Source of the DNA: an uncultured Serinicoccus sp.
Lineage (GTDB): Bacteria > Actinomycetota > Actinomycetes > Actinomycetales > Dermatophilaceae
DNA length: 64,000 nt
Assembly (NCBI RefSeq): GCF_947487915.1
Contig: NZ_CANKYH010000004.1
Location: 124,001 to 188,000 of the forward strand
Direction: 5' to 3'
Positions 24,900-33,749 of this stretch are shown in pieces. Every line of letters starts with the position of its first letter. Position 1 is the first letter of the stretch. The position numbers were made by a program, and so were the translations under genes. A model generated the notes under the pieces. That model saw only the letters and a program-made list of their open reading frames with translations, was not told where the DNA came from and did no database searches.

Positions 24900-27800
24900 A
24901 TGTACGTCAAGAGCCTCACCCTCAAGGGCTTCAAGTCGTTCGCCTCGGCGACGACGATGCGCCTGGAGCCGGGGATCACGTGCATCGTCGGGCCGAACGG
25001 GTCGGGCAAGTCCAACGTCGTCGACGCGCTCGCCTGGGTCATGGGGGAGCAGGGCGCCAAGAGCCTGCGGGGCGGCAAGATGGAGGACGTCATCTTCGCG
25101 GGGACCTCCGGGCGACAGCCGCTGGGGCGGGCCGAGGTGTCGCTGACCATCGACAACACCGACGGCGCGCTGCCGATCGACTACACCGAGGTGACCATCA
25201 CCCGGACGATGTTCCGCACCGGCGGCTCGGAGTACGCCATCAACGGCACCTCCTGCCGGCTCCTGGACGTGCAGGAGCTGCTCAGCGACTCCGGCATCGG
25301 GCGGGAGATGCACGTCATCGTCGGGCAGGGCCAGCTGGACCAGGTCCTGCGGGCGACCCCGGAGGAGCGGCGCGGCTTCATCGAGGAGGCCGCGGGGGTG
25401 CTCAAGCACCGCAAGCGCAAGGAGCGTGCGCTGCGCAAGCTGGAGACGATGGAGGGCAACCTCACCCGCCTCGCCGACCTCACCTCGGAGATCCGGCGCC
25501 AGCTGGGCCCCCTGGGTCGACAGGCCGAGACCGCGCGTCGGGCCGCGACCATCCAGGCCGAGGTCCGGGACGCCAGGCTGCGGATCCTCGCCGACGACCT
25601 CGTGCAGCTGACCAGCGCGCTCGAGCAGGAGCTGGCCGACGAGCGGGCGCTCGTCGAGCGGCGCACGGCGGTGCAGGAGGCGGCTCGGGCCGCCGACGCC
25701 CAGGTCGCCGGGCTCGAGCAGGAGCGGGCGGCCGCGGCCCCGGCGCTCACCGAGGTCCAGGACCGGTGGTACGCCCTGTCCTCGCTGCTGGAGCGGGTGC
25801 GCGCCCTGGGCGACCTCGCCGCCGAGCGGGTCCGGCTGCTCGGGGCGGAGGAGGAGGACCTGGCCGCCGAGGAGAGCGGCCGGTCGCGCCGTGGCCGGGA
25901 CCCCGAGGAGCTGCGCGCCCAGGCCGCGCGGGTGCGCCAGGAGGAGGCGGACCTGCAGGCGAGGGTGGCCGAGCTGGCGCAGACGCTCGCCGACGCCGAG
26001 ACCGCGCGCGCCGGGGCCGAGGACGCGCACGCCCAGGAGCAGGCGCGGCTGCAGCGGCTGGCCCGCGCCGCCGCCGACCGGCGCGAGGGTCTGGCCCGGC
26101 TCACCGGACAGGTCGCGGCGCGGCGCTCGCGGGTCGAGGCCGGGGAGGGTGAGATCGCCCGCTTGCAGCAGGTGGCGGTGGCCGTCGTCGAGCGGGCGGA
26201 CAAGGCCGAGCGAGACTTCGCGGCGCTGGAGGGCACCGTGCTCGACGTCGAGCACGGCGAGGAGGGGCTGGACGAGCACTACGAGCAGGCGGAGGAGCGC
26301 CGGGGCGAGGCCGAGGCGGAGGTCGAGCAGCTCACCGAGGAGGTGCGCGAGGCGCACGCCGAGCAGGCCCGCTGGCAGGCCCGCGTCGAGGCGCTGTCGA
26401 TGAGCCTGCGGCGCACCGACGGCGCCAGCGCGCTGCTGGCGGCCGACGACGTGCAGGGGCTGCGGGGCACGGTGACCGACCAGCTCCAGGTGGAGGCGGG
26501 CCGCGAGGGCGCCGTGGCGGCCGCCCTCGGGTGGGCCGGTGAGGCGCTGGTCATCGACGGTCTCGAGCCGGCCCGGGAGGCGCTGGCGTGGCTGCGCGAG
26601 GAGGACCAGGGACAGGCCGGTCTGCTCGTGCCCGAGCTGGTCGCGGGGGAGGAGGACCGCTCCGGCTGGCCGGACCTGCCGGGCTATGCCGTCTGGGCCG
26701 CCGACACGGTCCGCGCCCGGGACGGTGACGAGGCCCTGCTGCGCGCCGTCACCGGGCTGCTCGCCCGGGTGGCCCTCGTGCGGGACGCCGACGACGCCGC
26801 CCTGCTCGTGCGGGCCCTGCCCGGCGTCACGGTCGTGACCCCGGAGGGCGACGTCTACGGCCCCGGGTGGCTCCGCGGCGGATCCTCCGCGGCGCCCAGC
26901 CTGCTCGAGCTCACCTCGGCGCTGGAGGAGGCCCGGACCGGGGTGGCCGAGGCGGTGGCCCGCGCGGAGCGGGCGACCTTCGCGCTGGGCTCGGCCCGCG
27001 AGGACCTCGAGTCGGCACGGCGGGCGGCGGACCAGGCGCTCGACGCCCTGCACGACTCCGACGCCCGGATGACGGCCGTCGCCGAGCAGCTCTCCCAGCT
27101 CGGGCAGACCATGCGCACCGCCCGCGCCGAGCACGAGCGCGCCACCACCGCGATCACCACCGCGGAGGAGTCCCTCGCCACCACCCGCGACGAGCTCGCC
27201 GAGCTCGAGCAGCGGCTGGCGGACGCCGAGGAGCTCGCCACCCAGGAGGGAACCGACGACCCGGACACCACGCAGCGGGAGCGCCTGGCCGAGGCGGCCG
27301 CCCGGGCCCGCAGCGCCGAGACCGAGGCCCGGCTCGGGCTGCGCACCCAGGAGGAGCGCGTCACCGCGCTGGCCGGGCGTGCCGACAGTCTCGAGTCCGC
27401 GGCGGCCGGCGAGCTGGCCGCGCGTCGCCGCGCCGCCGAGCGCCGCGAGCGCCGGGCCCGGGAGCGGGCGACGGCGCAGGCCGTGGGTGTGGGGGCGGCA
27501 TACCTGCTGGAGCGCAGCGCGGCGGTGCTCGAGGAGGCCACCCAGGAGCGGGAGCGGGTGCGGGCCGAGCAGGCCGAGCGCGACCAGGCGCTCGCGGCGG
27601 CCCGGCAGCGCGCCCGCGAGCTGGCCGACGACCTGCGCGACCTCACCGACTCCGTGCACGCCGACGAGATCGCCCGGGCCGAGCAGCGGCTGCGCATCGA
27701 GGCGCTCCAGGCGCGCTCGGTGCAGGAGCTGGGGGTGCCGCCGGAGACGCTGGTGGAGGAGTACGGCCCGCACCTGCCCGTGCCGCACATCCCCGGACCG

Positions 27801-28559
27801 GACGACCCCGCGCCCGAGGACCCGGACGCCGAGGCGCCCGAGCCGCAGCCCTTCGTCCGCGAGGTGCAGGACAAGCGGCTGCGCCGCGCCGAGCGCCAGC
27901 TGGCGCAGCTCGGCCGGGTCAACCCTCTCGCGCTGGAGGAGTTCGCGGCGCTGGAGGAACGGCATACCTTCCTCACCGAGCAGGTGGAGGACCTGCGGCG
28001 CTCCAAGGAGGACCTGCTGGAGATCGTCCGCTCGGTGGACGAGCGGGTCGAGCGGGTGTTCACCGAGGCCTTCCACGACACGGCCGCCCAGTTCGAGCGG
28101 GTGTTCTCCCGGCTCTTCCCCGGGGGCGAGGGGCGCATCACCCTCACCGACCCCGAGCACATGCTCACCACCGGCATCGAGGTCGAGGCCCGACCCCCGG
28201 GCAAGAAGATCAAGCGGCTCTCGCTGCTGTCCGGCGGGGAGCGGTCGCTGACCGCCGTCGCACTCCTCGTGGCCATCTTCAAGGCCCGCCCGAGCCCGTT
28301 CTACATCATGGACGAGGTCGAGGCGGCGCTCGACGACACCAACCTCGGTCGCCTCATCACGCTCTTCGAGGAGCTGCGCGACTCCAGCCAGCTCATCGTC
28401 ATCACCCACCAGAAGCGGACGATGGAGATCGCCGACGCGCTCTACGGCGTGTCGATGCGCGGGGACGGAGTGACCACCGTCGTCAGCCAGCGGATCAAGG
28501 ACGTCGCTGCCGACGGGGTCGAGCCACCCACGCGATCGCCCGAGCCGGCGCCGGCATGA
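24900..28559 (+). CDS. smc: Chromosome segregation protein SMC
   Basis: Core ATPase of the condensin that compacts and resolves the chromosome with ScpA/ScpB. The 1219-residue protein has Walker A GPNGSGKSN at 31-39, two long coiled-coil arms rich in A, E, R and L, a hinge region at about 500-660 (LRGTVTDQLQVEAGREGAV), the LSGGERS signature near 1110, and Walker B YIMDEVEAALDD near 1137. The C-terminal ~20 residues are Pro-rich. Its stop overlaps the next gene's ATG (ATGA). A TATGTT box at 24852-24857 may mark its promoter. Confidence 0.97.
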   Translation: MYVKSLTLKGFKSFASATTMRLEPGITCIVGPNGSGKSNVVDALAWVMGEQGAKSLRGGKMEDVIFAGTSGRQPLGRAEVSLTIDNTDGALPIDYTEVTITRTMFRTGGSEYAINGTSCRLLDVQELLSDSGIGREMHVIVGQGQLDQVLRATPEERRGFIEEAAGVLKHRKRKERALRKLETMEGNLTRLADLTSEIRRQLGPLGRQAETARRAATIQAEVRDARLRILADDLVQLTSALEQELADERALVERRTAVQEAARAADAQVAGLEQERAAAAPALTEVQDRWYALSSLLERVRALGDLAAERVRLLGAEEEDLAAEESGRSRRGRDPEELRAQAARVRQEEADLQARVAELAQTLADAETARAGAEDAHAQEQARLQRLARAAADRREGLARLTGQVAARRSRVEAGEGEIARLQQVAVAVVERADKAERDFAALEGTVLDVEHGEEGLDEHYEQAEERRGEAEAEVEQLTEEVREAHAEQARWQARVEALSMSLRRTDGASALLAADDVQGLRGTVTDQLQVEAGREGAVAAALGWAGEALVIDGLEPAREALAWLREEDQGQAGLLVPELVAGEEDRSGWPDLPGYAVWAADTVRARDGDEALLRAVTGLLARVALVRDADDAALLVRALPGVTVVTPEGDVYGPGWLRGGSSAAPSLLELTSALEEARTGVAEAVARAERATFALGSAREDLESARRAADQALDALHDSDARMTAVAEQLSQLGQTMRTARAEHERATTAITTAEESLATTRDELAELEQRLADAEELATQEGTDDPDTTQRERLAEAAARARSAETEARLGLRTQEERVTALAGRADSLESAAAGELAARRRAAERRERRARERATAQAVGVGAAYLLERSAAVLEEATQERERVRAEQAERDQALAAARQRARELADDLRDLTDSVHADEIARAEQRLRIEALQARSVQELGVPPETLVEEYGPHLPVPHIPGPDDPAPEDPDAEAPEPQPFVREVQDKRLRRAERQLAQLGRVNPLALEEFAALEERHTFLTEQVEDLRRSKEDLLEIVRSVDERVERVFTEAFHDTAAQFERVFSRLFPGGEGRITLTDPEHMLTTGIEVEARPPGKKIKRLSLLSGGERSLTAVALLVAIFKARPSPFYIMDEVEAALDDTNLGRLITLFEELRDSSQLIVITHQKRTMEIADALYGVSMRGDGVTTVVSQRIKDVAADGVEPPTRSPEPAPA

Positions 28560-29062
28560 CCGTCGTCTTCGGCGGCGCCGAGTTCCCCGCCTACGTCATC
28601 GACGAGGAGACCCTGCGCGAGGAGCTGCTGGACGAGGAGGAGACGCGCGAGTGGGTCGCCGAGACCCCGCAGGACCCGCACGCGGTCGCGCTGCTGCGGA
28701 TGCTCGGCGAGCTGGACAGGGCGCTCCTGTCAGGCCTGGACCGTGTGCACGAGCGGGAGCCGGGGACCGCTGCCTGGGCCACGGCCGCGGTCCGGCTGGC
28801 CCACGTGCACCACTGGCGCGGGGAGTTCGCCGAGGCGCACGAGCTGCTGGACGCGGCCGAGGAGGTGCTGGCCGGTGACGAGCCCAGGACCGCGCTCGTC
28901 CACCAGCACCGTGCCAAGGCGCTCTTCGACGAGGGCAGGTATGCCGAGGCGCACGCGGCCGCCCTCCGGGCCCTGCAGCTGCGCGAGGGGGTGGGGGACG
29001 CCGGGCTCGTCGCCTCGACGCGGCAGACGCTGGGGCGCATCGCCCGGGAGCTGCCGGGCTGA
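28556..29062 (+). CDS. TPR-like helical repeat protein
   Basis: A 168-residue acidic protein overlapping the smc stop by 4 bp, so it is translationally coupled to smc. Its second half has at least two TPR-like helical pairs (RLAHVHHWRGEFAEAHELLD, then HRAKALFDEGRYAEAHAAAL). I do not know a named family. TPR proteins mediate protein contacts, so an smc- or translation-linked scaffold is possible, but that is inference from position only. Confidence 0.75.
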   Translation: MTVVFGGAEFPAYVIDEETLREELLDEEETREWVAETPQDPHAVALLRMLGELDRALLSGLDRVHEREPGTAAWATAAVRLAHVHHWRGEFAEAHELLDAAEEVLAGDEPRTALVHQHRAKALFDEGRYAEAHAAALRALQLREGVGDAGLVASTRQTLGRIARELPG

Positions 29063-29078
29063 GCGGCCCGCCCGCGCG

Positions 29079-29144
29079 TCCGGTGCGGTCCTGCCGCGTG
29101 TCCGGTGCGTGCCTGGCGAGTGTCCGGTGCTGTGAGTCGGCTCA
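29079..29144. repeat. 22-bp tandem repeat, three units, with inverted partner
   Basis: TCCGGTGC occurs at 29079, 29101 and 29123, again a 22-bp period. The first unit matches the unit at 14761 at about 17 of 22 positions. GTCCTGC and GCGTGTC (29089-29103, one bulged C) can pair with GACACGCGCAGGAC at 29155-29168, and GTGAG/CTCAC forms a small inner hairpin. The whole lies in the 157-bp gap before the next gene. Confidence 0.75.
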
Positions 29145-29219
29145 CGATCGGCGCGACACGCGCAGGACACGCCGGGCGCGTGTTCGGTCCCGGGGGCTCG
29201 CGCGCGGCACACTGGCTCC

Positions 29220-29720
29220 ATGCTTGCACTTGTCCTGGCCATGCTGATGTGTGTCGCCCTGGGCGCGGGGGTCGTGGGGTACGTCATGATCGAGGCCCGA
29301 CGCGAGGGGCGGGGCCAGTTCTGGACCCCTGAGGGGGAGGAGCTCATCGCGGGTGCCCGCCGACGGGGTGAGCAGGTCCGCAGCCGTGGGGAGCAGCTCG
29401 GCCGGTCCGCGGCCGAGCGCACCCAGTCCATCCGCCAGCCGCGCCGCCAGCCGCCGGCCGAGGACGCTGCCGCGGGCGCGACGGCGACCGCCGCGACCGG
29501 TGCACCCACGGCCGCTACCGGCTCCGGGTCCGTCGGCGCGCAGGGCCAGGCCGGGGCCGGCGCCCGCGCCGGGGCAACAGTCCCCGCGGGTTCCGAGACC
29601 TCCCCCGCGCAGCAGGGCGCCGAGGACGCCCGGGCCGAGGACGCCCGGGCGGAGGACGCCCGCGCGGAGGACGCCCGCGCGGAGGAGTACCGCGCGGAGG
29701 AGTACCGCGCCGCCAGCTGA
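29220..29720 (+). CDS. Single-pass membrane protein with EDARA repeats
   Basis: A 166-residue protein with an N-terminal hydrophobic helix (LALVLAMLMCVALGAGVVGYV, residues 2-22), a basic region, a long Ala/Gly/Thr-rich linker and a C-terminal repeat of four EDARA followed by two EEYRA units. The 15-bp DNA repeats encoding these (29622-29711) are nearly identical, so the copy number is probably unstable. No family is recognised. It sits between smc and ftsY, where actinobacteria often carry poorly conserved genes. Coding is supported by codon bias up to the stop. Confidence 0.6.
   Translation: MLALVLAMLMCVALGAGVVGYVMIEARREGRGQFWTPEGEELIAGARRRGEQVRSRGEQLGRSAAERTQSIRQPRRQPPAEDAAAGATATAATGAPTAATGSGSVGAQGQAGAGARAGATVPAGSETSPAQQGAEDARAEDARAEDARAEDARAEEYRAEEYRAAS
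29622..29711 (+). repeat. 15-bp in-frame tandem repeat, six units
   Basis: Six 15-bp units encode EDARA (four times) and EEYRA (twice) at the C-terminus of the membrane protein gene. Because the period is a multiple of three, gain or loss of units would keep the frame. Confidence 0.9.
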
Positions 29721-29770
29721 GCCGGCCCATCTCGTTCGGGGCCGGCCGGCGCCTCTGAGACACTGTGCCG

Positions 29771-30955
29771 GTGGGACCGATCAATGAGCTCTGGGAGATT
29801 CTGACCCTCGTCACCGTCGTGGTGCTCGGGGGTCTCGCGCTGCTGGTCGCGCTGGTGCGCGGGCGTGGCGGTGACACCGCCACGCTGGACGAAGAGGGGC
29901 GACCGGAGAGGGACGCCCCCGAGGGAGACGTCCTCGTCGAGGAGCGGCCCGACCCGGGCGAGGTCGACAACCGCGGGGGCGGGGTCGCCGTCGAGGAGCC
30001 CGAGGCACCGACGCCCACCCTCGAGCGCCCCGACTCCGCACGTGGCCGGCTCCAGCGGCTGCGGGCCCGGCTGGCCCGGTCCAACAGCGCCATCGGCCAG
30101 GCGCTGCTCTCGCTGCTCTCCCGCGGCGGCCTGGACGAGCAGGCGTGGGAGGACGTCGAGGACACCCTGCTGGCCTCGGACCTCGGGGTGGAGGCGACCC
30201 AGGAGCTCGTCGACTCCCTGCGCACCCGGGTGAAGGTGGAGGGCACGAGCGACCCCCAGCAGGTGCGGCAGTGGCTCCACGACGACCTGCTGCGGCTCGT
30301 GGACCCGTCGCTCGACCGGCGCATCGCGGCGAGCCGCACGGGGGAGCACCCTGCGGTCATCCTCGTGGTGGGCGTCAACGGCACCGGCAAGACGACGACC
30401 GTGGGCAAGCTCGGTCGGGTGCTCGTCGCCGAGGACAAGGACGTGCTCTTCGGGGCCGCGGACACCTTCCGCGCCGCGGCCGCCGACCAGCTGCAGACGT
30501 GGGGGGAGCGGGTGGGCGTGCCTACCGTCCGCTCGCACGCCGAGGGCGCCGACCCCGCCTCCGTGGCCTTCGACGCGGTGAAGGGCGGGGTCGAGGCCGA
30601 GGTCGACGTCGTGCTCATCGACACCGCGGGACGCCTCCACACCAAGCGGGGGCTCATGGACGAGCTGGGCAAGATCAAGCGGGTGGTGGAGAAGGTCGCT
30701 CCCGTGGGCGAGGTGCTGCTCGTCCTGGACGCGACCACCGGGCAGAACGGCATGCGGCAGGCCGAGGAGTTCGCCCGGGAGGTCGCGATCACGGGCATCG
30801 TCCTGACCAAGCTGGACGGCACCGCCAAGGGCGGCATCGTCATCAACGTGCAGCGCAAGCTCGGCGTCCCGGTCAAGCTCATCGGCCTCGGGGAGGGCCC
30901 GGACGACCTGGCGCCGTTCGACGCGGAGGCCTTCGTCAGCGCGATCGTCGGCTGA
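29771..30955 (+). CDS. ftsY: Signal recognition particle receptor FtsY
   Basis: GTPase receptor docking SRP-ribosome complexes at the membrane. The product has an N-terminal membrane helix (LTLVTVVVLGGLALLVALV), an acidic linker, the helical N domain from about residue 95, and the G domain with GVNGTGKTTTVGKL, DTFRAAAADQL, LIDTAGRLHTK and LTKLDGTAKGG. GACACT ends at 29764; a start at GTG 29771 gives the 6-bp spacing seen at other leaderless-looking genes, while GTG 29765 would add two residues. ffh lies beyond one minus-strand gene. Confidence 0.95.
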   Translation: MGPINELWEILTLVTVVVLGGLALLVALVRGRGGDTATLDEEGRPERDAPEGDVLVEERPDPGEVDNRGGGVAVEEPEAPTPTLERPDSARGRLQRLRARLARSNSAIGQALLSLLSRGGLDEQAWEDVEDTLLASDLGVEATQELVDSLRTRVKVEGTSDPQQVRQWLHDDLLRLVDPSLDRRIAASRTGEHPAVILVVGVNGTGKTTTVGKLGRVLVAEDKDVLFGAADTFRAAAADQLQTWGERVGVPTVRSHAEGADPASVAFDAVKGGVEAEVDVVLIDTAGRLHTKRGLMDELGKIKRVVEKVAPVGEVLLVLDATTGQNGMRQAEEFAREVAITGIVLTKLDGTAKGGIVINVQRKLGVPVKLIGLGEGPDDLAPFDAEAFVSAIVG

Positions 30956-30984
30956 CCGGCTGACGGGTCGACCACTCGTGGCCA

Positions 30985-31030
30985 GAACCTGTTCCGGTGC
31001 GGTGATGCATCACGGCACCGGAACAGGTTC
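30985..31030. terminator. 46-bp near-perfect palindrome, probable bidirectional terminator
   Basis: GAACCTGTTCCGGTGC at 30985-31000 is the exact inverse of 31015-31030, and the centre TGATGCATCA is itself palindromic. Only one base pair departs from full symmetry. It lies between convergent ftsY and the MpaB-family gene, and the stop codon of the latter (31010-31012) is inside it. Each arm contains TCCGGTGC, the core of the 22-bp repeats. Confidence 0.8.
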
Positions 31031-31975
31031 GCGCCAGGAGTCGTGGACCGGGCCGGTCCGGTCGACCACCGCCGAGCTGGTCGGCGCGTTCCGCGGGTCC
31101 TCCGGGTTCGCCAGCGCCCATCCGACGGCGGCCGTGCCGAGCCGGCCGAGGGGGTCCAGGAGGGCCAGGGCGGTCGGCTCGAGCGGGCGCAGGGGGTCGG
31201 GCAGGTGCAGACCGAGCAGGTCACGGGCATACCCCGGCAGCAGGGTGACCGCCCCCGCGGCCAGCATCCAGAAGCCCGGTCGGGCCGCCCACGGCAGTGG
31301 AGGCTCGGCGAGCAGGAAGCGGGCCACGTCCCGTGCCCCCTCGCTCGCCTCCAGCTCGGGGCGGTATGCCGTGAGCGCCTGCTCGAGCTCCTCGACCGAC
31401 TCTGGAGGGTCGAGGACGCCCAGCTGCGCGGCGGCCCACGAGGTCTGCGCCACGTAGGCGTCGGCCTCGGCCTTCGTCAGCGGCGTGCGGGCGTAGTGCT
31501 GGTGGGCGCGCAGGAAGCTGTCGATCTCCGCGACGTGCACCCAGCGCAGCAGGTGGCTGTCGGTGGCGGCGTAGGGGCGGCCGTCGGCGGAGGTGCCGAC
31601 GACGGTCCGGTGCACCCGGTTGATCCGGTCGAGGACCCGCTGCGCCGCGTCCACCGGGCCGTAGGTCGTCATCGCGATGAACTCGCTGGTGCGCTGCAGG
31701 CGGCCCCAGGGGTCGCCGCGGTAGCCCGAGTGCTGACCGACGCCCGCCATGGCCAGCGGGTGCAGCGACTGGAGGAGCAGCGCGCGGATGCCACCGGCAT
31801 ACATCCCTGCGTGCCCGTGCACCCGGCAGATGGGGTCGTGCGGGGCGAAGCGGCGGGGCCCGGGGTCGAGCCAGACGGCCTGGGCCCGGCGGGGGGCGTC
31901 GGCTCCGGCGACCCGGTCCCGCAGCGCCAGCGACAGGCGGCGACGCGCGGCGGCGGTGAGGTCGAAGGGGGGCAC
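31010..31975 (-). CDS. Oxygenase MpaB family protein (DUF2236)
   Basis: A 321-residue protein with the DUF2236 hallmarks ICRVHGHAGMYAGGIRALLL, QSLHPLAMAGVGQHSGY, RTSEFIAMTTYG and LLRWVHVAEIDSFLRAH with its probable haem-ligand histidine. Relatives include fungal MpaB and the latex-clearing protein Lcp; most bacterial members have unknown substrates. The GTG at 31975 is favoured because a CATACT box lies 6 bp upstream. It is inserted on the minus strand between ftsY and ffh. The last codons are encoded by one arm of the palindromic terminator. Confidence 0.88.
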   Translation of the reverse strand: MPPFDLTAAARRRLSLALRDRVAGADAPRRAQAVWLDPGPRRFAPHDPICRVHGHAGMYAGGIRALLLQSLHPLAMAGVGQHSGYRGDPWGRLQRTSEFIAMTTYGPVDAAQRVLDRINRVHRTVVGTSADGRPYAATDSHLLRWVHVAEIDSFLRAHQHYARTPLTKAEADAYVAQTSWAAAQLGVLDPPESVEELEQALTAYRPELEASEGARDVARFLLAEPPLPWAARPGFWMLAAGAVTLLPGYARDLLGLHLPDPLRPLEPTALALLDPLGRLGTAAVGWALANPEDPRNAPTSSAVVDRTGPVHDSWREPVPVP

Positions 31976-32068
31976 CGCTCCAGTATGCGGACGCCGCGGC
32001 CCGGTCGCGCGGCGGCGCCGGTGGACGGGCGACGCGGCCGTGGCCCACCGGCACGTATCCTTGGGCGG

Positions 32069-33700
32069 GTGTTCACCAGCCTCTCCGACCGCCTGACGCA
32101 GACCTTCCGCAACCTCAAGCGCAAGGGGACCGTCACCGAGTCCGACCTCAACGCCACCATCCGCGACATCCGGATGGCGCTGCTGGACGCGGACGTCGCG
32201 CTGCCGGTGGTCAAGGAGTTCACCGGTCGGATCCGGGAGCGGGGGCTCGGCGCCGAGGTGCACCAGGCGCTCAACCCGGCCCAGCAGATCGTCAAGATCG
32301 TCAACGAGGAGCTCGTCGCGATCCTGGGTGGTCGGACGCGCCGGCTGAACCTGGCCAAGAACCCGCCGACCGTCATCATGCTGGCCGGTCTCCAGGGATC
32401 GGGCAAGACGACCTTCGCGGGCAAGCTGGGCAAGTGGCTGGCCGACCAGGGGCACACCCCGCTGCTCGTCGCCGCCGACCTGCAGCGACCCAACGCCGTC
32501 ACCCAGCTGGAGGTGGTCGGTCAGCGGGCCGGGGTCCCGGTCTTCGCCCCCGAGCGCGGCAACATCTTCGGCCACGACGCCGCGATGGACTCGGGGGAGG
32601 GGACGCGGTCCTTCGGTGACCCGGTCGACGTCGCGGTCGACGGCGTCGAGGAGGCGCGGCGCAGGAGCCACGACGTGGTCATCATCGACACCGCGGGTCG
32701 GCTCGCGGTGGACGTCGACCTCATGCGGCAGGCCCACGACATCCGGCTGGAGACCCAGGCCGACGAGGTGCTCTTCGTCATCGACGCGATGATCGGTCAG
32801 GCGGCCGTGGAGACGGCCAAGGCCTTCGCCGACGGCGTCGGGATCACCGGCTCGGTGCTCTCCAAGCTGGACGGCGACGCGCGCGGTGGCGCGGCGCTCT
32901 CCGTGGCGACGGTGACCGGGCAGCCGATCCTCTTCGCCTCGACCGGGGAGGGCGTCAAGGACATCGAGCTGTTCCACCCCGACCGGATGGCCTCGCGCAT
33001 CCTCGACATGGGTGACGTCCTGACCCTCATCGAACAGGCCGAGCAGGCCTTCGACCAGGCGCAGGCGAAGGAGATGACCCGCAAGTTCCTCTCCGACGAG
33101 GACTTCACCTTCGACGACTTCCTCGAGCAGATGTCGGCGATCAAGCGGATGGGCTCGCTCAAGCAGATGCTCGGCATGATGCCGGGGATGCAGGGCATGA
33201 AGGCGCAGCTGGACTCCCTGGACGAGCGGGAGTTCGACCGGGTCGAGGCCATGGTCCGGTCCATGACACCGCTGGAGCGTGGTCACCCGAAGATCATCAA
33301 CGGCTCGCGGCGGGCCAGGATCGCCCGGGGCTCGGGGGTGAGCGTCGGTGAGGTCAACCAGCTCATCGAGCGCTTCGGCGAGGCACAGAAGATGATGCGC
33401 CAGCTCAAGAAGGGCGGAGGCATGCCCGGCATGCCGGGGATGCCCGGCGCGGGCGGTGCCGGTGGGGCGCGCAAGGGCAAGGCGCCGCAGCGCAAGAAGG
33501 GCAAGTCGGGCAACCCGGCCAAGCGGGCGCAGCAGGAGCGGGACGCGGTGGCCAAGCAGAACGCGGCCCGGGAGAAGTCCTTCGAGAGCGCCTTCGGTGC
33601 CGGTGCGGCCGGCGGGGACGACGCGCCCACCGGGCAGGACCTGTCCGGTCTGAAGCTGCCCTCGGGCTTCGAGAAGTACCTGCAGGACGGCAAGGACTGA
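32069..33700 (+). CDS. ffh: Signal recognition particle protein Ffh
   Basis: SRP54 GTPase that binds signal sequences and SRP RNA. The 543-residue protein has an N domain, a G domain (LAGLQGSGKTTFAGKL, AADLQRPNAV, IIDTAGRLAVD, LSKLDGDARGG) and a Met-rich M domain (MLGMMPGMQGMKAQ) with a Lys-rich tail. Residues about 164-182 (NIFGHDAAMDSGEGTRSF) look like a 15-residue insertion relative to usual bacterial Ffh. The GTG at 32069 lies 7 bp after TATCCT. It is divergent from the MpaB-family gene. Confidence 0.96.
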   Translation: MFTSLSDRLTQTFRNLKRKGTVTESDLNATIRDIRMALLDADVALPVVKEFTGRIRERGLGAEVHQALNPAQQIVKIVNEELVAILGGRTRRLNLAKNPPTVIMLAGLQGSGKTTFAGKLGKWLADQGHTPLLVAADLQRPNAVTQLEVVGQRAGVPVFAPERGNIFGHDAAMDSGEGTRSFGDPVDVAVDGVEEARRRSHDVVIIDTAGRLAVDVDLMRQAHDIRLETQADEVLFVIDAMIGQAAVETAKAFADGVGITGSVLSKLDGDARGGAALSVATVTGQPILFASTGEGVKDIELFHPDRMASRILDMGDVLTLIEQAEQAFDQAQAKEMTRKFLSDEDFTFDDFLEQMSAIKRMGSLKQMLGMMPGMQGMKAQLDSLDEREFDRVEAMVRSMTPLERGHPKIINGSRRARIARGSGVSVGEVNQLIERFGEAQKMMRQLKKGGGMPGMPGMPGAGGAGGARKGKAPQRKKGKSGNPAKRAQQERDAVAKQNAAREKSFESAFGAGAAGGDDAPTGQDLSGLKLPSGFEKYLQDGKD

Positions 33701-33749
33701 GCGCTCCCGACGGGGCGGGTCTGTCGGCGGCCCGTGGCACAGTGAGGCC

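Noticed and set aside
23889..28409. A very long open frame on the minus strand opposite smc, and similar long antisense frames elsewhere
   Set aside because: High G+C and strong third-position bias open mirrored frames. These have Gln/His/Arg/Gly-rich composition and no domains, while the sense strand encodes full known families.
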